The position numbers and the translations under genes are program-made. From assembly GCF_003481705.1 (NCBI RefSeq), contig NZ_QULN01000001.1:310001-374000 (forward strand): 64,000 nucleotides of DNA, in the 5' to 3' direction. The stretch's first letter is position 1; each line of letters begins with the position of its first letter. Under the pieces are notes generated by a model that worked only from the letters and a program-made list of their open reading frames with translations, was not told where the DNA came from and did no database searches. This document shows positions 33,134 to 42,241 of the stretch, one piece after another. Source of the stretch: Butyricicoccus sp. OM04-18BH (lineage in GTDB: Bacteria > Bacillota > Clostridia > Oscillospirales > Butyricicoccaceae).

Positions 33134-33952
33134 TCAGAGGGTAACGAGCGTTTTCTTGTCGCAGTCCATGAAGTAATCCGTTCTGTCTGTCACGATCTTC
33201 CATGTCGGGATCAGCTGAAGCCGGCGGCTGCTGTCCATCTGCATCCGGTAGCCCGCCGTCATCGAGCGGATGGTCTCCCCGTTTTCGAGCGAGGAGGCGA
33301 ACTGAAGCAGAGCGTCCGCTGCGCGGCAGTCCGCGCCGCGTCCCGTGACGGTCGTGTAGGGCGTGCCGAAGCTCCATGTGCCCGAAAGCGTCACCGTGCC
33401 GTCTGCGTTGAACGTCAGCGTCAGCTCACGGTTGTGCACCGGGCGGTTTGCGACCGGCGCGGTCTGCATGACCGAAAGGCCGCTCACCTGATAGGACGCG
33501 CCGTCTCCGGCGAGACCCCATTCAGCAAAGCACTTGCGCGCCGCGCGAATGGCGGCGGTCTCGTCGTCCGGCGTTTCGCCGGGGATCGGGCATACGCCGT
33601 TCACTCGGCCGTCCGCGTACCAGGTCACGGTGCCGTCCCCGCTCTGAAAGCGGACGGTGCCGTCCTCCAGCTCGGTCCGTTCCATCTCCGCGCCCAGCAT
33701 GACCGACGCGGCGTTTTCCTCGTCCGCGCGGCTGCGGTCGAGATTGAGCTCGGGCAGGAATACATCCTCGGGCAGACGAAAGCTGTCCGCGAGCGTCGAG
33801 CCGTAGCCGCTCACCAGCGCGCGCAGATCTGCGTCCAGCCCGGATGCGCGGCTGTAATTCTGCCAGAGCCGGAAGCCGAGATTGCCGAGCAGAAACAGGT
33901 TGACCGCCAGGAGAATGCCGATCAGCACATTTTTTACCTTGTCCCACTGCAA
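33134..33952 (-). CDS. yycI: YycI-like regulator of the WalK kinase
   Basis: 272 residues with an uncleaved N-terminal membrane anchor (MQWDKVKNVLIGILLAVNLFLLGNL), as in YycI. The rest is predicted to be extracytoplasmic and forms a YycH/YycI-like fold, with an FMDCDKKTLVTL ending. YycH and YycI form a complex with WalK at the membrane and tune its activity. It lies 16 bases after yycH in the same order as in Bacillus. Confidence 0.8.
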   Translation of the reverse strand: MQWDKVKNVLIGILLAVNLFLLGNLGFRLWQNYSRASGLDADLRALVSGYGSTLADSFRLPEDVFLPELNLDRSRADEENAASVMLGAEMERTELEDGTVRFQSGDGTVTWYADGRVNGVCPIPGETPDDETAAIRAARKCFAEWGLAGDGASYQVSGLSVMQTAPVANRPVHNRELTLTFNADGTVTLSGTWSFGTPYTTVTGRGADCRAADALLQFASSLENGETIRSMTAGYRMQMDSSRRLQLIPTWKIVTDRTDYFMDCDKKTLVTL

Positions 33953-33968
33953 GCGGTCTCACCTCCGT

Positions 33969-35285
33969 TCAGTCCGTTTTTCCGTCCTTCAGATAAAAGC
34001 GCGAGGGCACATAAACGCCGTTTTCCTCGCGGTAGGCCGCCATCATGCTGCGCTCGCCTGCCGAGGCGCTCGCCGCCGCCTGCTTCGCCGGCAGGACGAT
34101 GCGGTTCTCTCCGGTCGCGGCAAAGCGCTGGAGATTGACGGTCGCCGCGCGCAGTACGCCGCCCTCGAATTCAAATGCTGCAAAATCCGTGCTCCCGAGC
34201 ACGGGGACACCGCTGTACAGCTGCAAAAAGACCAGCGTCGTCCTGTGCTCGGTCTCGTTCACGGCATAGAGCGACGCATGGGTGTCGGTCTCGCCGGCGC
34301 GCAGCACCGTGTCGAGAATGACGCGCGCGCAGTCGATCTGCGCGTCGAGCGCGGCCGAGCCTGTGACCTCGCCGCTCTCGAACGCCGTCACCGTGCTCTG
34401 GTCGCCGGTCGTCGCGTACTGCATCAGCCCGGTCTTTGCGAGCCGCAGCGTGCTCGCGTCGTCCACGAATACGCGCACCGTGTCGTTCTGCTCGCCGTAG
34501 AAATCTGTGTAGGCGGAAAAGCCGAACGCTCCGAGCAGGTTTGCGAGTCCCGTGCCGCTCTGCGCGGCGAACAGGTCGAGCGCTTCGTTTTTCAGCACCG
34601 GAAGCGTCAGATTTTCGCCCTCAAACAGCAGCGTTTCGGGATAAACGTTCGTATCCGCGCCCGCAAATGCACAGTCCGTGCCGTGAAAGTCCTCCAGCGC
34701 CCGGTCGAAGGCGCCGCGGTCGGCCTCCGCATGGGAGAGATAGAGTGCGCCGTCCGGCGTGCGCACAAAGAGCGTGCCGCTGTCCGCGCTGTAAAACAGC
34801 GTTTCGACCTTGATCCTGTCGTCCGCAAGCGTACCGCCCATCCAGCCGGACACCACGCTCAGCGGGAGCGCGCCGTGATACCGCAGCAGCACCTTGCGCT
34901 CCGCGCCCAGCTCACCGGCCAGCGTCTGCTCGTCGGTCTCCATGAGCGCATCACCCGAAAGCGCCTGCGTCCAGATGCTGCGCACCGCTCCGAGCGAGGC
35001 GTCAACATCGGTCGTGCTGTACTGCACGCCGACGAGCTCGCCCGAAGCGCCGAGCGCAAGCTGCGCCGGAGACGCCGCCGACACGCCCGACGAGCGGATC
35101 TCATAGCCTGTCGCACCGCCGAACAGGCGGTCATGCACCCGGCGCAGCGGATTGTCCGAGCCGAGCGACGCCGCCGAAACACCGGCGAGCCAGTTCGCCG
35201 CGCACAGCACCGCCATCAGCGCCGCGAGCACGATGAGCGCGATATTCTTGGCCGTGTTTCCGGCCGAACGCTCCGCGCCTCTCAT
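33969..35285 (-). CDS. yycH: YycH-like regulator of the WalK kinase
   Basis: 438 residues: one N-terminal membrane helix (NIALIVLAALMAVLCAANWLAG) and a large external part. It starts in an ATGA overlap with the walK stop (35282-35285) and is followed by yycI, so the identification relies strongly on order and topology. The sequence of YycH is poorly conserved in the family. Confidence 0.75.
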   Translation of the reverse strand: MRGAERSAGNTAKNIALIVLAALMAVLCAANWLAGVSAASLGSDNPLRRVHDRLFGGATGYEIRSSGVSAASPAQLALGASGELVGVQYSTTDVDASLGAVRSIWTQALSGDALMETDEQTLAGELGAERKVLLRYHGALPLSVVSGWMGGTLADDRIKVETLFYSADSGTLFVRTPDGALYLSHAEADRGAFDRALEDFHGTDCAFAGADTNVYPETLLFEGENLTLPVLKNEALDLFAAQSGTGLANLLGAFGFSAYTDFYGEQNDTVRVFVDDASTLRLAKTGLMQYATTGDQSTVTAFESGEVTGSAALDAQIDCARVILDTVLRAGETDTHASLYAVNETEHRTTLVFLQLYSGVPVLGSTDFAAFEFEGGVLRAATVNLQRFAATGENRIVLPAKQAAASASAGERSMMAAYREENGVYVPSRFYLKDGKTD

Positions 35286-37057
35286 GCTCTGCCCTCCTTT
35301 TCATCGGGGGCAAGGTCGGTCGGCAGGGTGATGTGCACGGTCGTGCCCTTGCCGTATTCGCTCGCGAGCTCGATGTGACCGCCGTGCTTTTCGACGATCT
35401 CCTTCGCGATGGCAAGGCCGAGGCCCGTGCCGCCTGCGGCGCGCGAGCGCGCCTTGTCCACGCGGTAAAAGCGCTCAAACAGGCGCGGCACATCCTCCGC
35501 CGGGATGCCGATGCCGTCGTCCTGCACCGTGATGCGCACTGTGTTTTTTTCTCCCTCGCAGGCCGCAAGGCGGATATGTCCGCCCGACGGCGTATACTTG
35601 ACCGCATTCGAGAGGATGTTGACCACGACCTGCTCGATGCGTTCGCGGTCGCCCGCGATCTCGGGCAGGCTGTCCGGCGCGTCGACCGTCAGCTCATGGC
35701 CGCTGTCCTCTGCGGTGAATTTCATCGCGTCCGCGACCTTGTGCAGCAGCGCGGAGAGCGAAAAGCGTGTCATGCGCAGCTCCATGCGGCCGTAGTCCAG
35801 ACGCGAAAGCGTCAGCAGGTCGGTCACGATACGCGCCATGCGCTCGCTCTCGCTCGAGATCACGCCGAGGAACTGCTTTTCCGTGTCGAGCGGAATATCT
35901 CCGGCCGCATCGAGCAGGGTCTCGGTGTAGGAGCGGATATTGGTGAGCGGCGTGCGCAGCTCATGCGAGACGTTCGCCACGAACTCGCGCCGCGCGTCGT
36001 CCAGACGGCGCTGCTCGGTGATATCGTGCAGCACGGCGATCACGCCGCCCTTGCCGTCGAGCGCGCCGTAGGGCGCGAGCGTCACGGACAGCACCCTGCC
36101 GCGGCGCGTGATCTCGCTGGTGAGAAAGGTGCGCATCGCAGTCTCATCCGAGCCGACCATCTCCAGATCCTCGAACATCTCGTCGAACGTGAGGCTGTCC
36201 TGCATCCGCACACCGAGGAGATTTTCGGTCGCCGGGTTCATATGGATGAGGCGTCCGTCGGTCGTGAAGGCCGCAACGCCGTCGGTCATGTGCAGGAACA
36301 GGGTGTTCAGCTTGTCGCGCTCGCCCTGCACCTCGCCGACCGTTGTCTTGAGACGGCGCGCCATGTAGTTGAACGAGCGCGTCAGCTCGCCGATCTCGTC
36401 GCTCGACTGCACGCCGAGGTCCTGATCGAAGTTGCCCTCCGCGATTGACCGCGCACCCTCGGTAATGCGCTCGATCGGGGTCGTAATGGTCTTGGACAGC
36501 AGGAAGGACAGCAGGATCGCCGCGAGCAGACCGAACATCATCGCCTGCATGACGATCTGGAAAAAGCGCCACGACAGGTCGGAGATCTCCTGCTTGTCGT
36601 CCGCGATATACACGATATAGTCCACCGTTCCGTTGCCGTCGTGGTCGAGCGGAACCGCGATGTCCATCACGCTGTCCGAGACCGACGAGCGCGTGCCGGC
36701 CTCGCCGGCCATCGCCGCGATAATGTTGCGCGTGCGCGTGACGCTGAGGTTGGGGTTGGAGCCGTCCACAAAGCGGCCCTCGCCGTCGAGGATATAATAG
36801 TTGCGGTAGTCGTCGATGCCGAGACGGCTGCGGTGGGCATCGATGATGGTCCGGAGCCCCTCCGCGTCCGGCGCTGCCGCCGCCTCCTGCATGGAGCGGA
36901 TGGTATCGGTCGTAAAAACGCTCTGCATCTGGGTATAAAAGCTGTCGATGTAGAACGTGCTGACGCTGTTGATGAGGAAGGTGCCGACGACGGCCATGAC
37001 CGACACGATCATCAGGACCAGAATAAGCACCAGCTTCATATGCAGAGAACGAAACAA
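35282..37057 (-). CDS. walK: Sensor histidine kinase WalK (VicK)
   Basis: 591 residues from the TTG at 37055-37057, with GGGGGTG five bases upstream; an ATG at 37039 lacks a binding site. Order: membrane helix, extracytoplasmic sensor of about 150 residues, second membrane helix (QAMMFGLLAAILLSFLLS), HAMP, PAS (GVAAFTTDGRLIHMN), HisKA with phospho-accepting His in SHELRTPLTNIRSY, and HATPase_c with N, G1 and G2 boxes (GGTGLGLAI). It is 37 bases after walR. It senses wall status, probably lipid II, and controls autolysins through WalR. Confidence 0.95.
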   Translation of the reverse strand: MFRSLHMKLVLILVLMIVSVMAVVGTFLINSVSTFYIDSFYTQMQSVFTTDTIRSMQEAAAAPDAEGLRTIIDAHRSRLGIDDYRNYYILDGEGRFVDGSNPNLSVTRTRNIIAAMAGEAGTRSSVSDSVMDIAVPLDHDGNGTVDYIVYIADDKQEISDLSWRFFQIVMQAMMFGLLAAILLSFLLSKTITTPIERITEGARSIAEGNFDQDLGVQSSDEIGELTRSFNYMARRLKTTVGEVQGERDKLNTLFLHMTDGVAAFTTDGRLIHMNPATENLLGVRMQDSLTFDEMFEDLEMVGSDETAMRTFLTSEITRRGRVLSVTLAPYGALDGKGGVIAVLHDITEQRRLDDARREFVANVSHELRTPLTNIRSYTETLLDAAGDIPLDTEKQFLGVISSESERMARIVTDLLTLSRLDYGRMELRMTRFSLSALLHKVADAMKFTAEDSGHELTVDAPDSLPEIAGDRERIEQVVVNILSNAVKYTPSGGHIRLAACEGEKNTVRITVQDDGIGIPAEDVPRLFERFYRVDKARSRAAGGTGLGLAIAKEIVEKHGGHIELASEYGKGTTVHITLPTDLAPDEKEGRA

Positions 37058-37094
37058 AATGACACCCCCATGGGAATGGATTGGAGCAGAGCGC

Positions 37095-37787
37095 TCAGCC
37101 CTCCGCAAAGTAATAGCCCATGCCGCGCTTGGTAATGATGTGCTTCGGGCTTGCCGGCTCGTCCTCGACCTTTTCGCGCAGACGGCGGATGGCAACATCC
37201 ACCGCACGCAGGTCGCCGTAGTAGTCATAGCCCCAGACGTGCTCCATCAGTTCCTCGCGCGAGAACACACGGCCGGGAGAGGCCGCCAGAAAGCAGAGGA
37301 TATCGAATTCGCGGGCGGAAAGCTCGAGTGCGCGCCCGTTCTTGTAGACCATGCCGCTCGAACGGGAGATGCGCAGGCCGTCCCCAGCCTCCGTCTGCGG
37401 CTTTTCGCGCTCCTCGCCCGAAAGCGTGCGGCGCATGTTCGCCTTGACGCGCGCCATCAGCTCGCGCATGGAGAACGGCTTTGTGATATAGTCGTCCGCG
37501 CCCAGCTCGAGGCCCATGACCTTGTCGGCCTCCTCCTCTCGCGCGGTCAGCATGATGATCGGAATGTCGCTCTGCGCACGCACGCGGCGGCAGACCTCGA
37601 AGCCGTCCATCTCGGGCAGCATGACGTCGAGCAGAATGAGGTCGGGCGACTCGGTGAGCGCCTTGTGCAGACCTTCCGCGCCGTCATAGGCCGCCATGGT
37701 ATCGTAGCCCTCGCGGCCGAGGTTGAACACCAGGATATCCGCGATCGCCTTTTCGTCCTCGACAACGAGGATTTTTTTCTTATCCAT
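37095..37787 (-). CDS. walR: Response regulator WalR (VicR)
   Basis: 230 residues of the OmpR/PhoB type. The receiver has acidic pocket E10/D11 and phospho-acceptor D54 (LLDVMLPEMDG); a winged-helix DNA-binding domain ends YYFAEG. The REEADKVMGLELGADDYITKPFSMRELMARV segment is typical of WalR. It heads the walR-walK-yycH-yycI operon. Confidence 0.95.
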   Translation of the reverse strand: MDKKKILVVEDEKAIADILVFNLGREGYDTMAAYDGAEGLHKALTESPDLILLDVMLPEMDGFEVCRRVRAQSDIPIIMLTAREEEADKVMGLELGADDYITKPFSMRELMARVKANMRRTLSGEEREKPQTEAGDGLRISRSSGMVYKNGRALELSAREFDILCFLAASPGRVFSREELMEHVWGYDYYGDLRAVDVAIRRLREKVEDEPASPKHIITKRGMGYYFAEG

Positions 37788-37830
37788 ACCTTTCCCCCTT
37801 AAACGATCAGGAGTTCATGATTTACAGGTC

Positions 37831-38370
37831 TCAAAACAGGTTTTTCAGCCGTGCGCGGTACATCGCCGCGATGGTCTTTGCGTCGCGCAGCCTGTCCTCC
37901 GCGATCAGCCGCTCCACCTCCGCGATCGGCAGGCGGACGGTCTCGACGAATTCGTCCTCGTCCGGATGCGTCTCGCCCTCGGTCAGGTCGAGCGCCGCGA
38001 ACAGATACGTCACCTCGGTCAGAAAGCCGGGCGAGGGATACATCGCGCCGAGCGGCACGATGCGGCCGGCCGTGCAGCCGGTCTCCTCCGCAAGCTCGCG
38101 CACGCCGCATTCCTCGGCGTTTTCCGGGCCGTGATCCATCTTTCCGGCCGGCATTTCGAGCGTTTCCGTGTCGAACGGGTAGCGAAACTGGCGCACGAGG
38201 ATGATATTGCCGTCCCGGTCGATGGGCAGCACGCCCACGCCGCCGACATGCTCGCACACCTCGCGCGACGCCTGCTTTCCGTTCGGCAGGCGTACCTCGT
38301 CGACGCGCGCCTTCATGATGCGTCCTTCAAAAAAATATTCGCCGGAAATCCGGGTCTCTCTCATATCCAT
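37831..38370 (-). CDS. Nudix hydrolase, ADP-ribose pyrophosphatase-like
   Basis: 179 residues from the ATG at 38368-38370 (AAGGAG upstream). The Nudix box GPENAEECGVRELAEETGC fits GX5EX7REUXEEXGU. The upstream YPFDTETLEMPAGKMD and a late PSPGFLTEV match ADP-ribose pyrophosphatases of the NudF type. It would split ADP-ribose to AMP and ribose-5-phosphate. It starts 14 bases after the GH13 gene stop, in the same direction. Confidence 0.88.
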   Translation of the reverse strand: MDMRETRISGEYFFEGRIMKARVDEVRLPNGKQASREVCEHVGGVGVLPIDRDGNIILVRQFRYPFDTETLEMPAGKMDHGPENAEECGVRELAEETGCTAGRIVPLGAMYPSPGFLTEVTYLFAALDLTEGETHPDEDEFVETVRLPIAEVERLIAEDRLRDAKTIAAMYRARLKNLF

Positions 38371-38383
38371 ATGATCCTTCTCC

Positions 38384-40297
38384 TTATTCTGCGCTGCCGA
38401 AGCACCGGAGCAGATACGCGGTCTCCGCAGGCACGGTGATCTCGATGCCGCTGCTGTCCTCGCAGTCAAATTCCCTCTGGGTCAGCAGATCGAGCGCGTA
38501 GAGCGCGTTCACGCCCGTGCGCACCTCCTGTCTGCTGCGGTTGACGAGTATGATGATACGCGAGCGCCCCAGCGTGCGCTCATAGCGCAGCAGCGCGTCG
38601 TTTTCGCCCGTGTCGAAGCGCAGCTCGCCGCGTATCAGTGTTTCGCTGTCTGCGCGGACCTCGCACAGACGGCGGTAGAATGCGAGGATCTCTCTGTCCT
38701 CCGCGCCCCACGGATAGGTGCGGCGGTTGAACGGGTCCTCAAATCCCTGCCGTCCGGCCTCGTCACCGTAGTAGATGGTCGGCGAGCCGGGCATGGTGAA
38801 CTGAATGACGGCCGCAAGGCGCAGACGGCGCTTCGCGGTCTCCAGCCGGTCGGGCGGCAGCTCATAATGCGCCCGCTCGTCGCGGCTCTTCTTCCAGTCC
38901 TCGCTCATCACGCCCAGCACGGTCAGCGCACGCGCGGTATCGTGCGTGCCGATGATATTCATCAGATTATAGAACACATCGCGCGGATAATTTTCGCGCA
39001 GCGTCTCCATGGTCTCCGCAAAATGCTCGGCCGTGCCGCCGTTCAGATAGGCGAGGATGGCGTCGCGCAGCGGATAGTTCATCACGCTGTCCAGCTCTCC
39101 GCCTCCGAAATAGCGGCGGCGCTCGGAATAGGCGATCTTGTTGGAGGCATCCTCCCAGACCTCGCCGATGACGAGAGCGTCCGGTTTTTCCTGCTTTGCG
39201 GCGGCATTCAGTCCGGCGATAAAATCGTCGGGCAGCTCGTCTGCAACATCCAGCCGCCAGCCGGACGCGCCGAGCCGCAGCCACCGGCGCACCACGCTGT
39301 CCGCGTCGCGGAAGATAAAGCTCTGGTAGTCCGGGTTGCGCTCGTTGACCTGCGGCAGGGTGTAAATCCCCCACCACGAGCCGTATTTGTCCGGCCACTC
39401 GCTGAATTCGTACCACGGGCAGTACGGCGAGTCCTTGGACTGATGTGCGCCGAGCGAGTCATAGCGGCCGCGGCCGTTGAAGTAGCGGCTGTCGTAGCCG
39501 GTGTGGTTGAACACGCCGTCCAGAACCACGCGCATTCCGCGCTTTTCCGCCTGCTCACACAGCGTTTTGAAGTCCTCCTCGCTTCCGAGCAGAGGGTCGA
39601 TGCGCTTATAGTCGCCGGTGTCGTAGCGATGGTTGGAGTACGCCTGAAAGATCGGGTTGAAGTACAGCGTGCGCACATGCAGGCTCTCAAAATAGTCGAG
39701 CTTGGACAGCACGCCGCGCAGCGTGCCGCCGAAAAAGTCGTTGTTCAGGATCTCCCCGTGCTCATCAGGGCGGTAGACCGGAAGATCGTCCCAGTTTTCG
39801 TGCAGCACACGCGGCGCGATGCCCTCACCCTCCGGCTGCACCGGGTCGCGGTCCCGGCAGAAGCGGTCGGGGAAAATGTTATAGGTGATGCCCTCGCCGA
39901 ACCAGCGCGGCGGCTGATACGACGGATCGTAGACCGTCAGCTGAAAGCGGTCTCCCATGCTGTCGAGCACCTCGCAGCGTCCGCCGTAGCCGCGCGCGCA
40001 GAAGCGCGGGCCGTCCGCCGTATCGAAGGTGAACCAGTACCAGTACAGACCGGCGTGCGGCGGCGTGAAGGACGCGCCGTATTCATCCCGCGCCCCGGCG
40101 AGACTGAACCACCGCATCGGGTACGCCTCGGCCTGCTGTCCGTCCTCCTCGACCCACAGCGTCATGTGGGAGATGCCCTGCTCCCGGCGCGGATAGGCGG
40201 CGAACTCGACCTTCTTCCCGGCCGGCGCGGCGCCGTATGGCTTTTTGCACGCGAGCGAGCGCGAATGGAACATACACTCCGGAATTGACTTCAACAA
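38384..40297 (-). CDS. GH13 alpha-glycosidase (neopullulanase/maltogenic amylase-like)
   Basis: 637 residues, cytoplasmic (no signal). An N-terminal CBM34-like domain (about 1-130) precedes a GH13 barrel: DGVFNHTG, nucleophile Asp in GWRLDVADEL, acid/base Glu in VIGEVWEDAS and IGTHDTARA. The start is taken as the TTG at 40295-40297 after GGGGGA; an ATG at 40273 is a possible alternative. Such enzymes break down maltodextrins, cyclodextrins or pullulan fragments taken up by the cell. Confidence 0.9.
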   Translation of the reverse strand: MLKSIPECMFHSRSLACKKPYGAAPAGKKVEFAAYPRREQGISHMTLWVEEDGQQAEAYPMRWFSLAGARDEYGASFTPPHAGLYWYWFTFDTADGPRFCARGYGGRCEVLDSMGDRFQLTVYDPSYQPPRWFGEGITYNIFPDRFCRDRDPVQPEGEGIAPRVLHENWDDLPVYRPDEHGEILNNDFFGGTLRGVLSKLDYFESLHVRTLYFNPIFQAYSNHRYDTGDYKRIDPLLGSEEDFKTLCEQAEKRGMRVVLDGVFNHTGYDSRYFNGRGRYDSLGAHQSKDSPYCPWYEFSEWPDKYGSWWGIYTLPQVNERNPDYQSFIFRDADSVVRRWLRLGASGWRLDVADELPDDFIAGLNAAAKQEKPDALVIGEVWEDASNKIAYSERRRYFGGGELDSVMNYPLRDAILAYLNGGTAEHFAETMETLRENYPRDVFYNLMNIIGTHDTARALTVLGVMSEDWKKSRDERAHYELPPDRLETAKRRLRLAAVIQFTMPGSPTIYYGDEAGRQGFEDPFNRRTYPWGAEDREILAFYRRLCEVRADSETLIRGELRFDTGENDALLRYERTLGRSRIIILVNRSRQEVRTGVNALYALDLLTQREFDCEDSSGIEITVPAETAYLLRCFGSAE

Positions 40298-40423
40298 CGT
40301 TTCCCCCAGACTTCGCCAGCGGTCTGCTGACAGCGATACATTATTATTATAGCACAGCCTGCCTTTGTTGTGAAGAATTTGTGCAAAGCGCGAAACACAT
40401 ATGGCTGTCAGACCGATATGAAA

Positions 40424-40451
40424 AAACCGCCCTCTTTTCAGAGAGCGGTTT
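40424..40451 (-). terminator. Terminator of the substrate-binding protein gene
   Basis: AAACCGC-C-CTC, loop TTTTCA, GAG-A-GCGGTTT; on the minus strand it ends in a run of six T. Confidence 0.85.
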
Positions 40452-40468
40452 GAGATGATCGAAATCTT

Positions 40469-41479
40469 TTAGCCTTCGATTGCAGTGTAGTCGTCCGGAA
40501 TGGTGATGCCGAGCTTCTCGCAGTTTGCCTTGTTGTACATCTTGGTGAAGGTCGGAGCGGCCTGAACCTCCATGTCGCCCGGGTTTGCGCCCTTGACAAG
40601 GATCTCATATGCCATCTCGCCGGTCGCCTGACCCAGCTCGTTGTAGTCGATGGACAGCGTAGCGACGCCGCAGCCGCTGCAGATGCCCTGCTCGCCTGCG
40701 ATGACCGGAACCTTGGCCGGGATCACGACATTAGCGATCGCCTCGGTGCAGGATGCGGCGGTGTTATCGGTCGGGATGTAGATAACGTCGCTGCCGGAAG
40801 CTGCGTTCTGCGCAACAGATGCAACATCGTTCGAGTCGGTGAACGCGAACTCGGTGCAGGTGTAGCCCTGTGCCTCGAGCAGCGGCTTGATGGTGTCGAT
40901 CTGGTACTTGGAGTTCGGCTCAGCCGAGCAGTACAGCAGACCTACGTTCTTCGCATCCGGGAACAGCTCCTTGAGCATATCAGCCTGACCGTCGAGCGGA
41001 GCGAGGTCGGTGGTGCCGGAGATGTTGGTGCCGGTCTTGCCGGTCCAGTCGGAGATGCCCAGCGCGGTGCCGTAGTCGGTGACCGAGGTGCCGAGGATCG
41101 GAATATCAGAGGTAGCGGCCTGTGCAGCCTGAAGCGCTGCGGTCGCGTTTGCCATGATGAGGTCGTCGCCTGCGGAAACAAAGCCGTTTACGATGGTGGA
41201 GCAGTTCGCAGACTCGCCGGATGCGTTCTGAACATTGATCTCAACCTTGCCGCCGTCTGCCTCGACCAGCTCGGTCAGCTTGTCCTGGAAGCCCTTGGTC
41301 GCAGCGTCGAGCGCAACGTGCTGCATGAGCTGTACGACGCCGACCTTGTAGCTGCCGGCCGAAGCGCCATCGCCGCCGGAAGCCGCATTGCTGTCATCGC
41401 TGCCGGAGCTGCTGCCGCATGCGGTCATGCTCAGTGCCATGGCGCCTGCCATCAGCGCTGCGAGTAATCTCTTTTTCAT
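40469..41479 (-). CDS. ABC transporter substrate-binding lipoprotein (TrpX/ABC_sub_bind type)
   Basis: 336 residues from the ATG at 41477-41479. A signal peptide with lipobox LSMTAC anchors Cys to lipid. After a Ser/Gly linker the two-lobed PF04392-like domain follows (YKVGVVQLMQHVALDAATKGF, IPILGTSVTDYGTALGI, VIYIPTDNTAAS). Related proteins bind aromatic amino acids or similar small molecules. No permease or ATPase gene is adjacent, so it must work with a transporter encoded elsewhere. Confidence 0.88.
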   Translation of the reverse strand: MKKRLLAALMAGAMALSMTACGSSSGSDDSNAASGGDGASAGSYKVGVVQLMQHVALDAATKGFQDKLTELVEADGGKVEINVQNASGESANCSTIVNGFVSAGDDLIMANATAALQAAQAATSDIPILGTSVTDYGTALGISDWTGKTGTNISGTTDLAPLDGQADMLKELFPDAKNVGLLYCSAEPNSKYQIDTIKPLLEAQGYTCTEFAFTDSNDVASVAQNAASGSDVIYIPTDNTAASCTEAIANVVIPAKVPVIAGEQGICSGCGVATLSIDYNELGQATGEMAYEILVKGANPGDMEVQAAPTFTKMYNKANCEKLGITIPDDYTAIEG

Positions 41480-41686
41480 GGAAAGCCCTTCTTTTCTAAC
41501 GATTTTACGCATTCAGCGTATTGCAGCGGACGATTTTCCGTCCGTTGCTTTTACATTTTATCAGTTAAAAGCGCTGCGGTCAAGAGCTGCCGCCGCTTTT
41601 TTTGAAAACTTTCTGCGCAGTCAGTCATGTTCCACAAGAGAGCTGCGTCAAATTGTAAATAAACTGTAAGTATTGTCCTTTTCCGG

Positions 41687-41715
41687 TTGACCTTATTCGA
41701 CCTTCATCGTAAAAT
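41687..41715 (+). promoter_or_regulatory. Promoter of the CBS gene cluster
   Basis: TTGACC (41687-41692), 17-base spacer, TAAAAT (41710-41715). The leader (about 75 bases) holds GC-rich hairpins (GGCC...GGGCC and GGCGGC/GCCGCC, 41765-41779) that I cannot assign to a known riboswitch. Confidence 0.6.
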
Positions 41716-41794
41716 GTAGTTAAGAGAGTATGGGCCTGCCGATTCGGGCCGGGTAATAGAGCAGGCGGCTCCGGGCCGCCGAGAGGTAACGCAT

Positions 41795-42214
41795 ATGAAC
41801 GTATCTTTTTTTCTCAAGCCGAAGGCTGAAGTAGTTTATGTTTACGACACCGATCCGGTCAGAACGGCGCTCGACCGGATGTTTGAGAGCGGTTTTACCG
41901 CCATTCCGGTCCTAAGCGCCAAGGGGCGCTACGTCGGCACGATCACCGAGGGCGATTTTCTGCGCCTGCTGCTCGGGCACACGCCCGAACAGGCCGGAAA
42001 CATGCTGCTCTCCGAGGTCACGCGCCGCATCCATCACCGTTCGGTCACGATCGACACGCGCATGGAGGATCTGGTCGAGTTGGTCGCCGGACAGAACTTT
42101 GTTCCGGTCACGGACGGCCGCGGCATGCTGTGCGGCATCGTCACGCGGCGCGACGTCATCTGTCAGCTTTCCGAGCGCTGCAAGGCGCTGGAGATCCTGA
42201 AGGACGAGCAGTAA
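41795..42214 (+). CDS. CBS-domain protein
   Basis: 139 residues made of two CBS motifs (GFTAIPVLSAKGRYVGTITEGDFL and QNFVPVTDGRGMLCGIVTRRDVI), which form one Bateman module binding adenine nucleotides or cyclic di-AMP. There is no attached enzyme domain. It is first in a unit with a Gly-rich membrane protein and a PspA protein. Confidence 0.88.
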   Translation: MNVSFFLKPKAEVVYVYDTDPVRTALDRMFESGFTAIPVLSAKGRYVGTITEGDFLRLLLGHTPEQAGNMLLSEVTRRIHHRSVTIDTRMEDLVELVAGQNFVPVTDGRGMLCGIVTRRDVICQLSERCKALEILKDEQ

Positions 42215-42241
42215 ACGAATCATACAAACGGGGGAATACAT

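Noticed and set aside
41716..41794. Riboswitch in the leader of the CBS gene
   Set aside because: GC-rich hairpins are present, but I could not match any known aptamer core.
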